Part shown: positions 26,830 through 36,000 of the stretch, piece after piece
Numbering within the stretch: position 1 is the first letter of the stretch
Layout of the letters: the number at the start of each line of letters is the position of its first letter
Source of the DNA: Mucilaginibacter sp. SMC90
GTDB lineage: Bacteria > Bacteroidota > Bacteroidia > Sphingobacteriales > Sphingobacteriaceae
Length of the DNA stretch: 64,000 bases
Reading direction: 5' to 3'
NCBI RefSeq assembly: GCF_022811725.1
Contig: NZ_CP094527.1
Location: 7,316,001-7,380,000, forward strand
Made by a program: the position numbers and the translations under genes
The notes under the pieces: model-generated
Told to the model about the DNA's origin: nothing
The model's database searches: none
The model's input: only the letters and a program-made list of their open reading frames with translations

Positions 26830-27288
26830 ATGCTACGTTACACAACCGGAAATTTGTTAAGTTCAAGTGCGGAAGCACTGGTCAATACCGTGAATACCGT
26901 TGGCGTGATGGGCAAAGGTATCGCCTTGCAATTCAAACGGGCCTTCCCCCATAATTTTGAGATTTATAAAGTTGCCTGCCTGAACGGGAGTTTCCGCACC
27001 GGGCAGATACTGGCGGTCAGGGACAGCGAACTGATCCTTGGCGAACGGTTGATCATCAATTTCCCGACCAAACAGCATTGGAAATTTCCTTCCAGGTATG
27101 AGTATATCGAAAGCGGATTGCAAACGCTTGTAGCCTACCTCAAGGAAAATGCAATAAAAAGCCTGGCCATGCCGGCCTTGGGATGCGGGAACGGCGGACT
27201 GGACTGGCTAAAGGTCAAAGCCATGATCGAACAGCATTTGTCCGGCGTGGATACCGATATATGGTTGTATGAACCCACAATCCGTTGA
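26830..27288 (+). CDS. Stand-alone DarG-like macro-domain protein
   Basis: The 152-residue macro domain binds and may remove ADP-ribose. It has the ADP-ribose loops ALVNTVNTVGVMGKGIALQF (residues about 16-35) and MPALGCGNGGLDW near 113-125, and ends a few residues after the domain. The sequence type is that of DarG, the antitoxin that removes ADP-ribose from DNA in DarTG systems. DarG normally has a long C-terminal toxin-binding region, and darT precedes it; both are absent here. It could be an orphan antitoxin, an anti-defence enzyme of the element, or a housekeeping hydrolase. Confidence 0.9.
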   Translation: MLRYTTGNLLSSSAEALVNTVNTVGVMGKGIALQFKRAFPHNFEIYKVACLNGSFRTGQILAVRDSELILGERLIINFPTKQHWKFPSRYEYIESGLQTLVAYLKENAIKSLAMPALGCGNGGLDWLKVKAMIEQHLSGVDTDIWLYEPTIR

Positions 27289-27312
27289 GAGAAATGTCTT
27301 TAATTCCCCGGC

Positions 27313-27331
27313 GGGCGGGCTTTGCCCGCCC
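27313..27331 (+). terminator. GC-rich hairpin after macro-domain gene
   Basis: A perfect 8-bp stem GGGCGGGC / GCCCGCCC with loop TTT starts 25 bp after the macro-domain stop. No T run follows, so it may be an RNA-stabilising or Rho-assisted terminator rather than a classical intrinsic one. Confidence 0.5.
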
Positions 27332-27456
27332 CTGAAAACGCGCCATATTTTTGACAGGAAAAACGGGGAGGTAAAAATACGGCGCGCCTCATAGGAGCCG
27401 ATTAGCGCTCTCAGGTCTTTAAGACCCTCTTGTTTTTCCCGGGCTCATGACGGGTT

Positions 27457-27600
27457 TCAAAATTCCTGAACCAAATCCTTGAATAAAAAATCAGCAGGAC
27501 TTACCCTTAACGCTTCAAGTATTTCCAGGAGGAGAGTATAACTGATATTATTGCCCGGTCTTCCCCTGCGAAGCCAAAACCTGCGGATATTTTGTGGGAA
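27457..27600 (-). pseudogene. Remnant of an XRE-family regulator
   Basis: The last 45 residues of a helix-turn-helix regulator can be read on the minus strand (RFWLRRGRPGNNISYTLLLE, then EALRVSPADFLFKDLV), the usual end of Bacteroidota XRE proteins. The N-terminal HTH is missing or unreadable upstream, so the gene is broken. Confidence 0.5.
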
Positions 27601-28000
27601 AGCGAATTTATCAGATCGCCAACGTCCCTTTTCAAGCCATATCGTCTCAAGACCGTTGCCTATTTTTCCTCAATTATGAATTACTGCATCGTACCCTGTC
27701 ACCAGATTTAAGATTTCCGGGAGAGGTTGACCTTCGCCCTATCGCCTTCGCCCGGACGCGAAGATTCGTTCTGGCTTCGGAATAGCACGACAACGATACA
27801 TTCTGGAACATTTCGCAGAAACCTGATTGACCGGGGAAAAGTCGTAGAAACCATTGCGCGGGAGAATGGTTAGTTCGCATGAATCTGATATTTACATCAT
27901 TCACAAATCAGGGAGACGATTTTCATTTTGTCAATTTTCAGCCAAAAAATAACCAAAATTTCATCCCGCCTGCACAAACAATACAAACTTAATAACTACC

Positions 28001-28083
28001 TTTATATTGAAATTGTTGGACAGCACTAATATTCCTGATACGGCCCTACATCAACCAAGCCCGCATAGCCGGGCTTTTTTTTT
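28001..28083 (+). ncRNA. Candidate small RNA ending in intrinsic terminator
   Basis: A strong terminator (stem AAGCCCG / CGGGCTT, loop CATAGC, followed by T7) ends at 28083. About 70 bp upstream there is a promoter-like TTTATATTG. There is no coding frame between them. This could be a short regulatory RNA or the leftover terminator of a deleted gene. The promoter is weakly supported; the terminator (28057-28083) is well supported. Confidence 0.35.
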
Positions 28084-28160
28084 AAAATTAAAAACCTTTT
28101 AATTGCTTTCAGCGAATTCATATTGTTATTTTAAAAGGGGTATTAAATAACACAATCCTT

Positions 28161-28191
28161 AGCCATGCTTTTCAGTAAGCGTGGCTTTTTT
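28161..28191 (+). terminator. Intrinsic terminator
   Basis: An 8-bp stem AGCCATGC / GCGTGGCT (one G-T pair), loop of ten bases, followed by T6. It has no gene in front of it. Confidence 0.7.
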
Positions 28192-28287
28192 ATAGCTGAA
28201 CATGGACAAAGTTTAATTACCTGTTACACTCTTTTCCCGAAAACAATCACCAACCTCTACGGATATAGCGATTACTACAGACAAAAA

Positions 28288-28312
28288 AACGGGCGCAACT
28301 GCGCCCGTTTTG
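28288..28312. terminator. Bidirectional intrinsic terminator
   Basis: A perfect 9-bp stem AACGGGCGC / GCGCCCGTT with loop AACT is flanked by an A run on the left and T residues on the right, so it can end transcripts from both sides, including the minus-strand genes at 28480-29111. Confidence 0.75.
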
Positions 28313-28479
28313 CCAATTTAACCCTTCCTAAACAATCCTAAATAAAGTAGACAAATCCCAATAAAATTTGTTTCAAAAAGCTAAAAATTGAATGATTTCC
28401 TGTTTCTGCTTTCTTTGCAAAGTCCAATCCTTTCAAAAACGTTATATACGCCTGCGCTAAATCTATTAAAAGTTAACAG

Positions 28480-28809
28480 CTAATTAAACCGGCTTGCATC
28501 CAGATCTTTAAATGCAAATTCAAATTGTTTCTTACGGGCAATTATTTTAATGAAAATTTCCCCTTTATAGGTAACCGTGAACACTTCTTGAGTTAAATGA
28601 GAAGAAACTTGGTAAGAAATGTCTTCCAAGTAAGAGTCTGAATAATTGAAGCTGATCAAAGCGGTGTGTTGCTGTACTCGTCTTCTTAAATCAAATAGGT
28701 TGACAATTCCATTGCAGTCTGGATTCAACATCAGTTTTTTACAATAGATCTGCAACTCGAGGATTATCGGGTTATGCGGTAACGTAAAGTCATGATTGAT
28801 GATTTTCAT
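28480..28809 (-). CDS. Hypothetical protein
   Basis: The 109-residue soluble protein has mixed alpha/beta character (FTLPHNPIILELQIYCKK, VTYKGEIFIKIIARKKQFEF). A good purine-rich ribosome site (AAAAGGGG) lies just before the ATG. No family is recognised. It follows the 90-residue gene at 28839 in the same direction with a 29-bp gap, so the two may be an operon, and a bidirectional terminator lies about 170 bp downstream. Confidence 0.5.
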   Translation of the reverse strand: MKIINHDFTLPHNPIILELQIYCKKLMLNPDCNGIVNLFDLRRRVQQHTALISFNYSDSYLEDISYQVSSHLTQEVFTVTYKGEIFIKIIARKKQFEFAFKDLDASRFN

Positions 28810-28838
28810 AAAACCCCTTTTAAAATAGAATGAAAATT

Positions 28839-29111
28839 TCAGTTGATGGCTGACTCCTTGGAACGCACCAATTCTCGAAATAAACTTTTGAGTTCTTCGA
28901 CCGGTAAACGTTCATCTGTCGGGCTTTGACAGCTCACGTTGTCAATCGCGTAAAATATAGCATTTTTCTGGTCGACACTGAATGCGTCCCTATTTGAGCC
29001 GGCAAACCTCTTTCCTGAAGAGAATTCCTTCTGCGCAATCATACACCCTATTTCTGGCGTGAGTATTGAAACATTAAATTCAAGCCCTTCAGGTTCGTCA
29101 AATAAGATCAC
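28839..29111 (-). CDS. Hypothetical protein, possibly a truncated PP2C-like protein
   Basis: The 90-residue frame starts with GTG at 29111 (a TAG lies upstream in frame). The segment GKRFAGSNRDAFSVDQ followed by AIFYAIDNVS weakly recalls the N-terminal metal-binding motifs of PP2C phosphatases (N-x-D-A-F and A-x-D-G-V). Catalytic glycine is absent and the protein is far too short for the family. It may be a fragment or an unrelated small protein. Confidence 0.4.
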   Translation of the reverse strand: MILFDEPEGLEFNVSILTPEIGCMIAQKEFSSGKRFAGSNRDAFSVDQKNAIFYAIDNVSCQSPTDERLPVEELKSLFRELVRSKESAIN

Positions 29112-29552
29112 TTCAAAAATATACCTCTAATTATCAATATTAGCGGTTAATCGCATGGTCGATTTCTTAAATATCAAAATTACTGTTTAATACAACAAAT
29201 TATTCTTTAAAAGAATAGACTACACGTGTAAATACTTTAAGCTGCCTCTTCAGGTATTCGAGTTGAAAAATGTCATATCGGTGCGGCGCAGCCTAGAGTG
29301 CTTGTCAATGTTCACGGATCGCTTTCAACAAGATTGGGGAATTTTTTTCCGATGATCCAATATTCGCATTGCCTGCAACTAAAAAAATTGCAGAGATACA
29401 GAAAAAATTAAAGAAAGCCTGGCATCGCGCCGGGCCTAATGTCCGGTACGGACTTTGAAAGTTCCTTCTATTCAATGATATACTCTTTTGGAGAAACGTA
29501 TTTCTAGAATACTCACTCTAAACGCATTAAAACCTCTTTGAAAAGAAATTTG
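29112..29552. other. Gene-poor stretch with a possible relic
   Basis: AT-rich with no intact gene. A plus-strand frame ending at 29458 (FNKIGEFFSDDPIFALPATK, then KIAEIQKKLKKAWHRAG) is protein-like but has no start codon, and may be the tail of a lost gene. Confidence 0.35.
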
Positions 29553-29819
29553 TCAAATTAAATCGGCGAAGAATTCGTTTATGTCGATGTCAAGAACATT
29601 AAGCAGTGATAACATATCTTCTAAAAGAAAGTCTGAAATCCCTTCTTCTATAACGATCACCGTTTCAATCGGAACCCCGGCTCGTTCAGCAACCTGCTCT
29701 CTCGTAAGCGAGCGATAAGCCCGCTCAAGTAGAAATTTACGCCCGGATTTGATTCTAAGCTCGCGCGCTCTGGCTTCATCCATAAGGTAAAAGGTTTCGG
29801 ATAAAGATACGCTGATCAT
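29553..29819 (-). CDS. XRE-family HTH regulator, short
   Basis: The 88-residue protein carries a helix-turn-helix of the Cro/CI type at about residues 30-85 (YRSLTREQVAERAGVPIETV, then SLLNVLDIDINEFFADL). It is intact, with no partner gene adjacent. It may regulate itself or a remaining element function; the sequence before it has an ACAACCAT-type dyad (29829-29861) that could be its operator. Confidence 0.65.
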   Translation of the reverse strand: MISVSLSETFYLMDEARARELRIKSGRKFLLERAYRSLTREQVAERAGVPIETVIVIEEGISDFLLEDMLSLLNVLDIDINEFFADLI

Positions 29820-30171
29820 ACATCATACAACGAATGGTTGTAGAAAAAAAACAACCATATTGTGAATACAAGGAATTATTTAATTCAGATTAATACAAAA
29901 ACCGGGCATGAACCCGGCCAAAGGTTTGATCCAATGAATGCAGATTATGCATAATGTCGATGCCATAAACCATCAGTAACACATTCTGAATTATGAAAGA
30001 TTTTATCTTTAAAAAATAATACAACAGTAGTTGAAAGATCAACAACATCATAAAAGGCCTGAATTTCCGGGCTTTTATTACCTATCTTAAATTTGTTAGG
30101 AGTCGATTACACAACTGATCTATGACATTATGCATTCCGTTTGGTTTGATTTAATTTTAGCGAAATGTATC
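29820..30171. other. AT-rich intergenic stretch
   Basis: No gene. A dyad-like pair around the XRE start (ACAACGAATGGTTGT at about 29826-29840 and AAACAACCATATTGT at 29848-29862) is the only structure I notice and could be an autoregulatory operator. Confidence 0.4.
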
Positions 30172-30444
30172 TTATTGCCAAACTTCATCAAGCAATCGTA
30201 ATGCAAGAATGTTACTGACATCAAGCCAATCCTGTAGTCGTTTATCACTGCATACCCAATTAAAACGCTTCGCATCACGTACGAAAATAAAATAGCGTGT
30301 CTCGTCTGGCAGGTATACGAAATGAGGTGTCCATAGGCCTGGTTCTTTACCGGTTGCTATGACAATAACATCAACATGTTCATCATAGTCCGAAGGTAAA
30401 ATAGTCCGGGCCGTAAGAAATGCGCGTTGCAAATCGGAAATCAT
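30172..30444 (-). CDS. Hypothetical protein
   Basis: The 90-residue soluble protein has a clear alpha/beta pattern (VDVIVIATGKEPGLWTPHFV, YFIFVRDAKRFNWVCSDK) and no known motif. Composition and length of secondary-structure segments suggest a genuine gene. It stands alone in AT-rich DNA with no neighbours within 350 bp. Confidence 0.5.
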   Translation of the reverse strand: MISDLQRAFLTARTILPSDYDEHVDVIVIATGKEPGLWTPHFVYLPDETRYFIFVRDAKRFNWVCSDKRLQDWLDVSNILALRLLDEVWQ

Positions 30445-31098
30445 GACGAAAGATAAAAAATCTTTGACTTTCAGCTATCTTCAAATGAATTGGTTTATAA
30501 AATCACGCATGCTTTTCTGCTTAATACGTTATAACCCAGCTCTATCTTACTGTAAGCATTTTGACTAATTCCAGGTTTTACTGCTAAATATCCTCGCGAA
30601 TACTTTTTTGTTCGCGAATGGAACATATATTTTTAATTATTGATTTTACCCGCTGTTGTAACGACTGTTGCATGTATTATAAAATACTAATCTTCATATC
30701 CGTCCAGAATATGATGCGTAAGCCATAATATACAATTTCAGGGTCTATCTTACCCCTATCAGGAACAATGCAAATTAAAAGCAAAACGCGAACATTTTGC
30801 GCATCTTGGGGAGTCAATTACACACTTAAAATACAAAAAATCAGTTTATTAGCTATTCTTGTGTTTTCTGAACGATATCTTAATGCCGTTTTGCCAGTAT
30901 TTAGCTAGTGTGATGATGCTCAGAAAGTGAATCATATGAATCAATATCTTGAACTTATGGTTATTCATATACAGGCTTTTAACTCCTATTGTACGCGTCG
31001 AATTAATAAAGGTTACGATCGCCCGGCAACGATCAAGGGAAGGGTTATTTATGGCTGCCAATTTCGGTCGGAATTAAACTTACAGCTGGGAGAATAGC
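30445..31098. other. AT-rich, gene-poor stretch
   Basis: I found no supported gene. A 70-codon minus-strand frame at 30849-31061 lacks a ribosome site and motif, and I do not call it. Confidence 0.5.
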
Positions 31099-31482
31099 TT
31101 AAGCAGAAAGATTTATCAGAGGATAATGAAGATGATTGGCATACCAGCGTATTACTGCGTGTAATGGTAACAGGTCCTCACACTCATAACGGATCACCCG
31201 GAACACGAGCGAGCGCACTCCGATAACCGCGAAAAGTACGAGATCGCCATCCATAGGCGAATAATCGCATTTTTCTATCACGACAAGCCGGCAATCCAGT
31301 TCAGGTACGATAATGACATCTATCCCATAGCTAGCTACTAAATGACAGGTACATGCTTCCATACGGTATGATATGCAAAATTTATTCCATTGTGCGAACA
31401 TAGAAAATCTGTTAGTGCATATTTCACGTGCAATTTCCCTTATTTTTATGATTAATATCATTATTCTAATAGTTGCGGACAC
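31099..31482 (-). CDS. Hypothetical protein, weakly LexA/UmuD-like
   Basis: The frame is 127 codons long. A shorter start at 31359 (MEACTCHLV) is more likely, giving 86 residues. The segment LVVIEKCDYSPMDGDLVLFAVIG followed by a beta-rich end resembles the C-terminal fold of S24-family proteins (UmuD/LexA). However, the catalytic Ser and Lys cannot be placed, so it is probably inactive or unrelated. Confidence 0.35.
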   Translation of the reverse strand: MSATIRIMILIIKIREIAREICTNRFSMFAQWNKFCISYRMEACTCHLVASYGIDVIIVPELDCRLVVIEKCDYSPMDGDLVLFAVIGVRSLVFRVIRYECEDLLPLHAVIRWYANHLHYPLINLSA

Positions 31483-31811
31483 TCACCGTAAAGTGCAAAG
31501 GGGATGAATGATGGGCAGCAGATCAGTTTCGACGGAATTTAACGCGAGAAAAGAATAATTTGTTCACGGATGGCAGTGTATGGTATTGCGTCCAATTTCT
31601 TTCAGACTGATATCACTATGCTACCCTTGCTGATTGCTTTGAAATGTGATTGCGCAAAATAGCTTTGGCCTTACTTGTTTTCCTTTAAAACAACAAGCAA
31701 ACGTCGTATTGCTTATAGCGGTCCAGCGCCTCGCGCTGACACTCTTTAAAGATTGCCCGGATATTTTTGCATTGAAAAAGCGAATTATATTTGGAACATA
31801 AGTTAATTTCT
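31483..31811. other. Gene-poor stretch
   Basis: No supported gene. Short frames on both strands have no motif or ribosome site. Confidence 0.5.
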
Positions 31812-32055
31812 TCAAACCATCGATTTGTTGATTTTATGGGAATCACTTCGATGCTTCATCAACTCCAGGACTTCAACCTCCAGCGCTACCGCTGTGTCGA
31901 TTAGGCGTTGAACGGAGGGCTTGCCGTTTCTGAGTAAAAGTCGCTGTAAGCGTCTTGGCCAATGTTAAGTTGATATGCCAGGTAATCTTAGGAGTAATGT
32001 TTGATTTTCCGTATTTGTCTTATAAATTCGAGAATCAGAATAGTTCGATCTTTAA
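31812..32055 (-). pseudogene. Broken XRE-family regulator
   Basis: On the minus strand one frame gives ILEFIRQIRKIKHYS, a TAA, then DYLAYQLNIGQDAYS. After a frameshift, another gives NGKPSVQRLIDTAVALEVEV and ELMKHRSDSHKINKSMV to a stop at 31812. Joined together these form a typical Bacteroidota XRE helix-turn-helix protein. One nonsense codon and at least one indel make it a pseudogene. Confidence 0.7.
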
Positions 32056-32237
32056 CTCGTTCGATCAATAGCCAATGCAAATAGAGCCAAAAGCTCAAAA
32101 TCAGGAAACATATGCTTTCATACCGATGAACGTTTTGCAAGTATTTTATAATTATAAATTTCTTCTAAATCACAATTTAGCTCTGTCTACAAAAACCGGG
32201 AATCAACCGACTCGTATGTTCTCTAAAATAAACCTAA

Positions 32238-32513
32238 ATGTCTCCTCTTTCAAACTGCCTGGAAGCGCTGAAGCTGTTGGTGCTTGCGAAATGCGCGCTT
32301 ACGACGATGACGCCTTTTCACGCAGGTCATGTCGCGGCTTCCGTTTTGTCCTTAACGAAGTACCAGCTTTCAGAAACGACAATCCTTAGGCTTTACGGGC
32401 ATCTGCCATCGAAATTCCCACCCTCCTGCTTTACCAAGGATGTGCTTGCCATATTTTGTGGGTATGCAAATTATGCGGCATTTTGTGAACTGCAAAAGCA
32501 CAGAGCGGGATAA
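32238..32513 (+). CDS. Conserved small protein, possible regulator N-domain
   Basis: The 91-residue frame contains LSETTILRLYGHLPSKFPPS followed by FTKDVLAIFCGYANYAAFCE. This pattern (sets of TTL-R-x-G, S-K-x-x-P-S, T-x-D-L-A-x-x-C-G-Y) recurs in small Bacteroidota proteins and at the N-terminus of larger regulators. I recall the pattern but no assigned function. The start is uncertain; the ribosome site before MSPLSN is weak. Confidence 0.5.
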   Translation: MSPLSNCLEALKLLVLAKCALTTMTPFHAGHVAASVLSLTKYQLSETTILRLYGHLPSKFPPSCFTKDVLAIFCGYANYAAFCELQKHRAG

Positions 32514-33042
32514 AGGATATAGCAATCCTCCTTCGTCAAAAACATCATTTCTTAAATTGACAACCCAATTATATATCTCACCGTAAAAGATAGCAGAACA
32601 ATATTCGCTTTATAGATACTCCGCATTTTAAACGCATGCTTTTTACGACACGATTAGTGTCCACTGGCATTATATTTTCCGATTCACTAATTTTGCGCCC
32701 TTGCCTTTTGGCTCGGGCTTGTTTTTTTACAAATACAATTATAGAGATTATAACACAATGACAATCAAGAATCTGCCATCCTAACATATAAAGATTTGTC
32801 GATCATGACCTTTTAAATGCATATCAGTCCAAAAAAGAACAATGGCTTCGTACCGAAAAATCGGAAATCGGTCACTATTCCTCAGCGCGTTAATAACCCC
32901 ACCGGAATATCCAGATATGCCATTTGAAACGAACAAACATATGAACATAAACGTTATAAAAAAAACTCGTTTTACACGCTTATGTCAACAATTCAGAGGT
33001 TTTGAAGTTATAAGGGGAAACATTTAAAAGCCCCAATTAACA
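32514..33042. other. Intergenic region upstream of the multi-PAS kinase
   Basis: No supported gene. The sequence is AT-rich and probably holds the promoter of the kinase gene that follows. AAGGGGAAA at 33012-33020 lies about 23 bp before its GTG start. Confidence 0.45.
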
Positions 33043-36000
33043 GTGGACAAGGAATATGCTTTTTTAGCCGGGAGCGGCGAACATCATGATCTAATTAAAC
33101 GGACCGACTGGGCAGCTACCAGTTTGGGTAAACCAGAGTCGTGGCCGGACAGTCTACGCTCAGCTACCAGCATCGTTCTCAATTCCGGGTTCCCCATAGC
33201 CATATACTGGGGTGCCGATTTCAGTTTAATATACAATGAACCCTGGAGCACTATTCCGGGCCAGAAACATCCCTGGGCTTTAGGGAAACCAGGTGCGCAA
33301 GTGTGGGCAGAAATATGGGGGGGCTTAAAAGAGGAATTTGAATCGGTTTTATACGAGGGGGCATCTTACCGTCGCCCTGACGCTCCACTTTACATGCATC
33401 GGTTCGGTTACACTGAAGAATGTTATTTTGATTATACGCTTTCGCCAATCAAAGCAGCAGATGGGAGCGTTGGCGGTGTCTTTAACGCCGTGATCGAAAC
33501 CAGCTTCCGCGTTGTCAATGATCGCCGCAATCAGCTACTTGTCACGCTGATGAACCGAAAAAACGAGGCACGCCGGTTGACCGAATCGGTGCAGATCGTC
33601 AAAGATATTTTGGAAACGGCCCATGCTGACATCCCATGCTTTGCTATTTATGGCATTCGAAACAACGACCACGCTACAATCCTCGCCGCCGCTGGCTGGG
33701 ATGTTGATCGTTTGGTACCTGTTCCCGACGGTCATGTACATGACATTCATTTGATTTATCCAGATGAAATCAGTCATTTCTGGCCTGAACCCCTGGTAGA
33801 AGCTTATGCTGCACCAATAGCCCACGGGGATGCCGAAATGCAGGGGCAATTCGTTTGCGGGATTTCTGCCCGCAAGCGCTTTGACAAGGATTATTCTTTA
33901 TTCATCGAAAGTGCAGCCTTGCACATTGGAACGATCCTGAACAACGCGCTCGCTTATGAACTTGGCCAGGAATTTCAAAATCAGCAAACGCTGAATGAAG
34001 AACTCGGCGCTGCAAACGAAGAACTCGCGGCCATCAACGAAGAATTAAATTCCACTCAGGAAAATCTTTACCAGCTGAATGCTGAGCTGGAAGGACGTGT
34101 TCATGAACGCACCGCTGAACTGCGTATTGAACGCGACAAATTACACCGATTTTTTATGAACGCGCCGGCCGGTATTTGCATTTTGTCCGGCCCGCAGCTC
34201 GTTTTCGAGTTGGTTAATGGCCCATACCAGGAATTCTTACCGCAAAGGAAATTACTCGGCCGGCCAATATTTGAGGCCTTGCCGGAGATTGAACATCAAC
34301 CGATAGGCGATATCATACGGAATGTTTATGTCAGTGGAGAAGCTTACCAGGGGAATGAACTTTTGGTACCGCTGATAAATCCTTCCGGCGATCTGGTAGA
34401 AAGGTTTTTTAATTTTACCTATCAACCCCGTACTGACCCATCAGGCGCGACCGATGGCATTATGGTGTTCGCTTACGACGTTACTGAACTTGTTCGCGCA
34501 CGCAAGCATTCTGAGAAGGTCGAATCCGATCTCCGGGACCTGGTGATGAATTCCCACTATCCGCTGATGATACTGCGCGGCCCCGAATTTATAGTAGAGA
34601 TCGCCAATCGCCCTTTGGCAGATTTCTGGTATAAAGATCTCGAAGAAATTACCGGACAAAAACTCATGGATATTTTACCGGAATTGATCGACCAACCTTT
34701 TCCTGCCCTACTGGCGCATGTTTATAAAACCGGAGAAGCTTACGGGCAGGAAGAGGAAATATTTTATGTGGAAAGTGAAACAGGACGACTGACAAAATAT
34801 ATCAGTTTTTATTATGACCCGATCAAAAGCCCTGACGGGCATGTAAATGGTATCATCGTTACGGCTTCCGACATTACCGAAATGGTGAAATCGCGTCATT
34901 TGCTTCAGGAGAGCTACAGTGAACAACAATCCCTGACCGAAGAGGTGGCGGCCACTAACGAGGAACTGGTAACGACCAATGAGGAACTCAGCGAAACACA
35001 GCGTTTGTTAGAGCAGACGATTACGGGATTAAAGCAAAGCGAAGAAAGGTTTCGCTTCCTGCTGAACGCTGTACCGCAACAGGTTTGGACTGCCAAACCT
35101 GATGGTGCGCTCAATTATGTTAATGACGTTGTTTGCGAAGACTTCGGGGAACACTCCAATGAAACCATCGTGGGTAACGGCTGGCGAAACTATGTTCATC
35201 CAGATGATCTGCCAGGTGCCCTGGAAAAGTGGACCCGCTCGCTTCATAATGGCCGTGAATACCTGACCGAATTCCGTTTACTTTTCGCTGACGGGAACTA
35301 CTACTGGCATTTGTCACGTGCGCTGCCCCTGATCGAAGAAGACCGCATTGTATTATGGGTAGGTACCAATACCAATATCCATCAGCAAAAAACCAATGAG
35401 TTCAAAAAGGACGAGTTCATCAGTATTGCCAGCCATGAGCTGAAAACGCCCTTGACTACCATCAAAGCATTTTTTCAATTGACGCAGCGCGAGATCAATC
35501 AGCAACCACGCATCCAGCCACTGATCGGCAAAGCACAACGGCAACTGGACCGGCTCGGCCGGCTGATCGAAGACCTGCTTGATGTATCCCGTATCAATGC
35601 CGGGAAAATGGTCTACCATAAGGAGGAATTTGACTTTAAGCTCATGTTGCGCGAAGTTGTTGAAAGTATGCAGCATACGACCAACACCCACCAGATTATT
35701 TTGGACACCGATTGTCAGATCCTGTATAGCGGTGATCAGCACCGCATGGAACAGGTGATGGTCAATCTGATCGGCAATGCGATAAAATATTCCCCCGATG
35801 CAGATCAGGTGATCGTACGTTGTGCGCAGGAAAATCAAAACCTCATTGTTTCGGTAGAGGACTTTGGGATAGGTATCCCTGAAGAACATTTGAAAGGCCT
35901 GTTTGATCGTTTCTACCGTGTTGACAATTCATCTGCGAGATTTCAAGGTCTTGGCCTGGGTTTATTTATCGCGTCGGAGATCGTTAAGCGGCATGGCGGC

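Larger units (their letters stand above)
27601..28479. other. Gene-poor stretch with three terminator hairpins
   Basis: I see no credible coding gene here. The second half contains three intrinsic terminators within 260 bp, listed separately, each with only 70-100 bp of non-coding DNA in front. A 58-codon frame at 28164-28340 runs through two of the hairpins and is not convincing. Confidence 0.5.

Noticed and set aside
28164..28340. 58-codon frame across two terminators
   Set aside because: It runs through two strong hairpins, and its composition and lack of a ribosome site argue against translation.
32578..32787. 69-codon minus-strand frame upstream of the multi-PAS kinase
   Set aside because: Basic, low-complexity composition and no homologous motif; likely promoter DNA.
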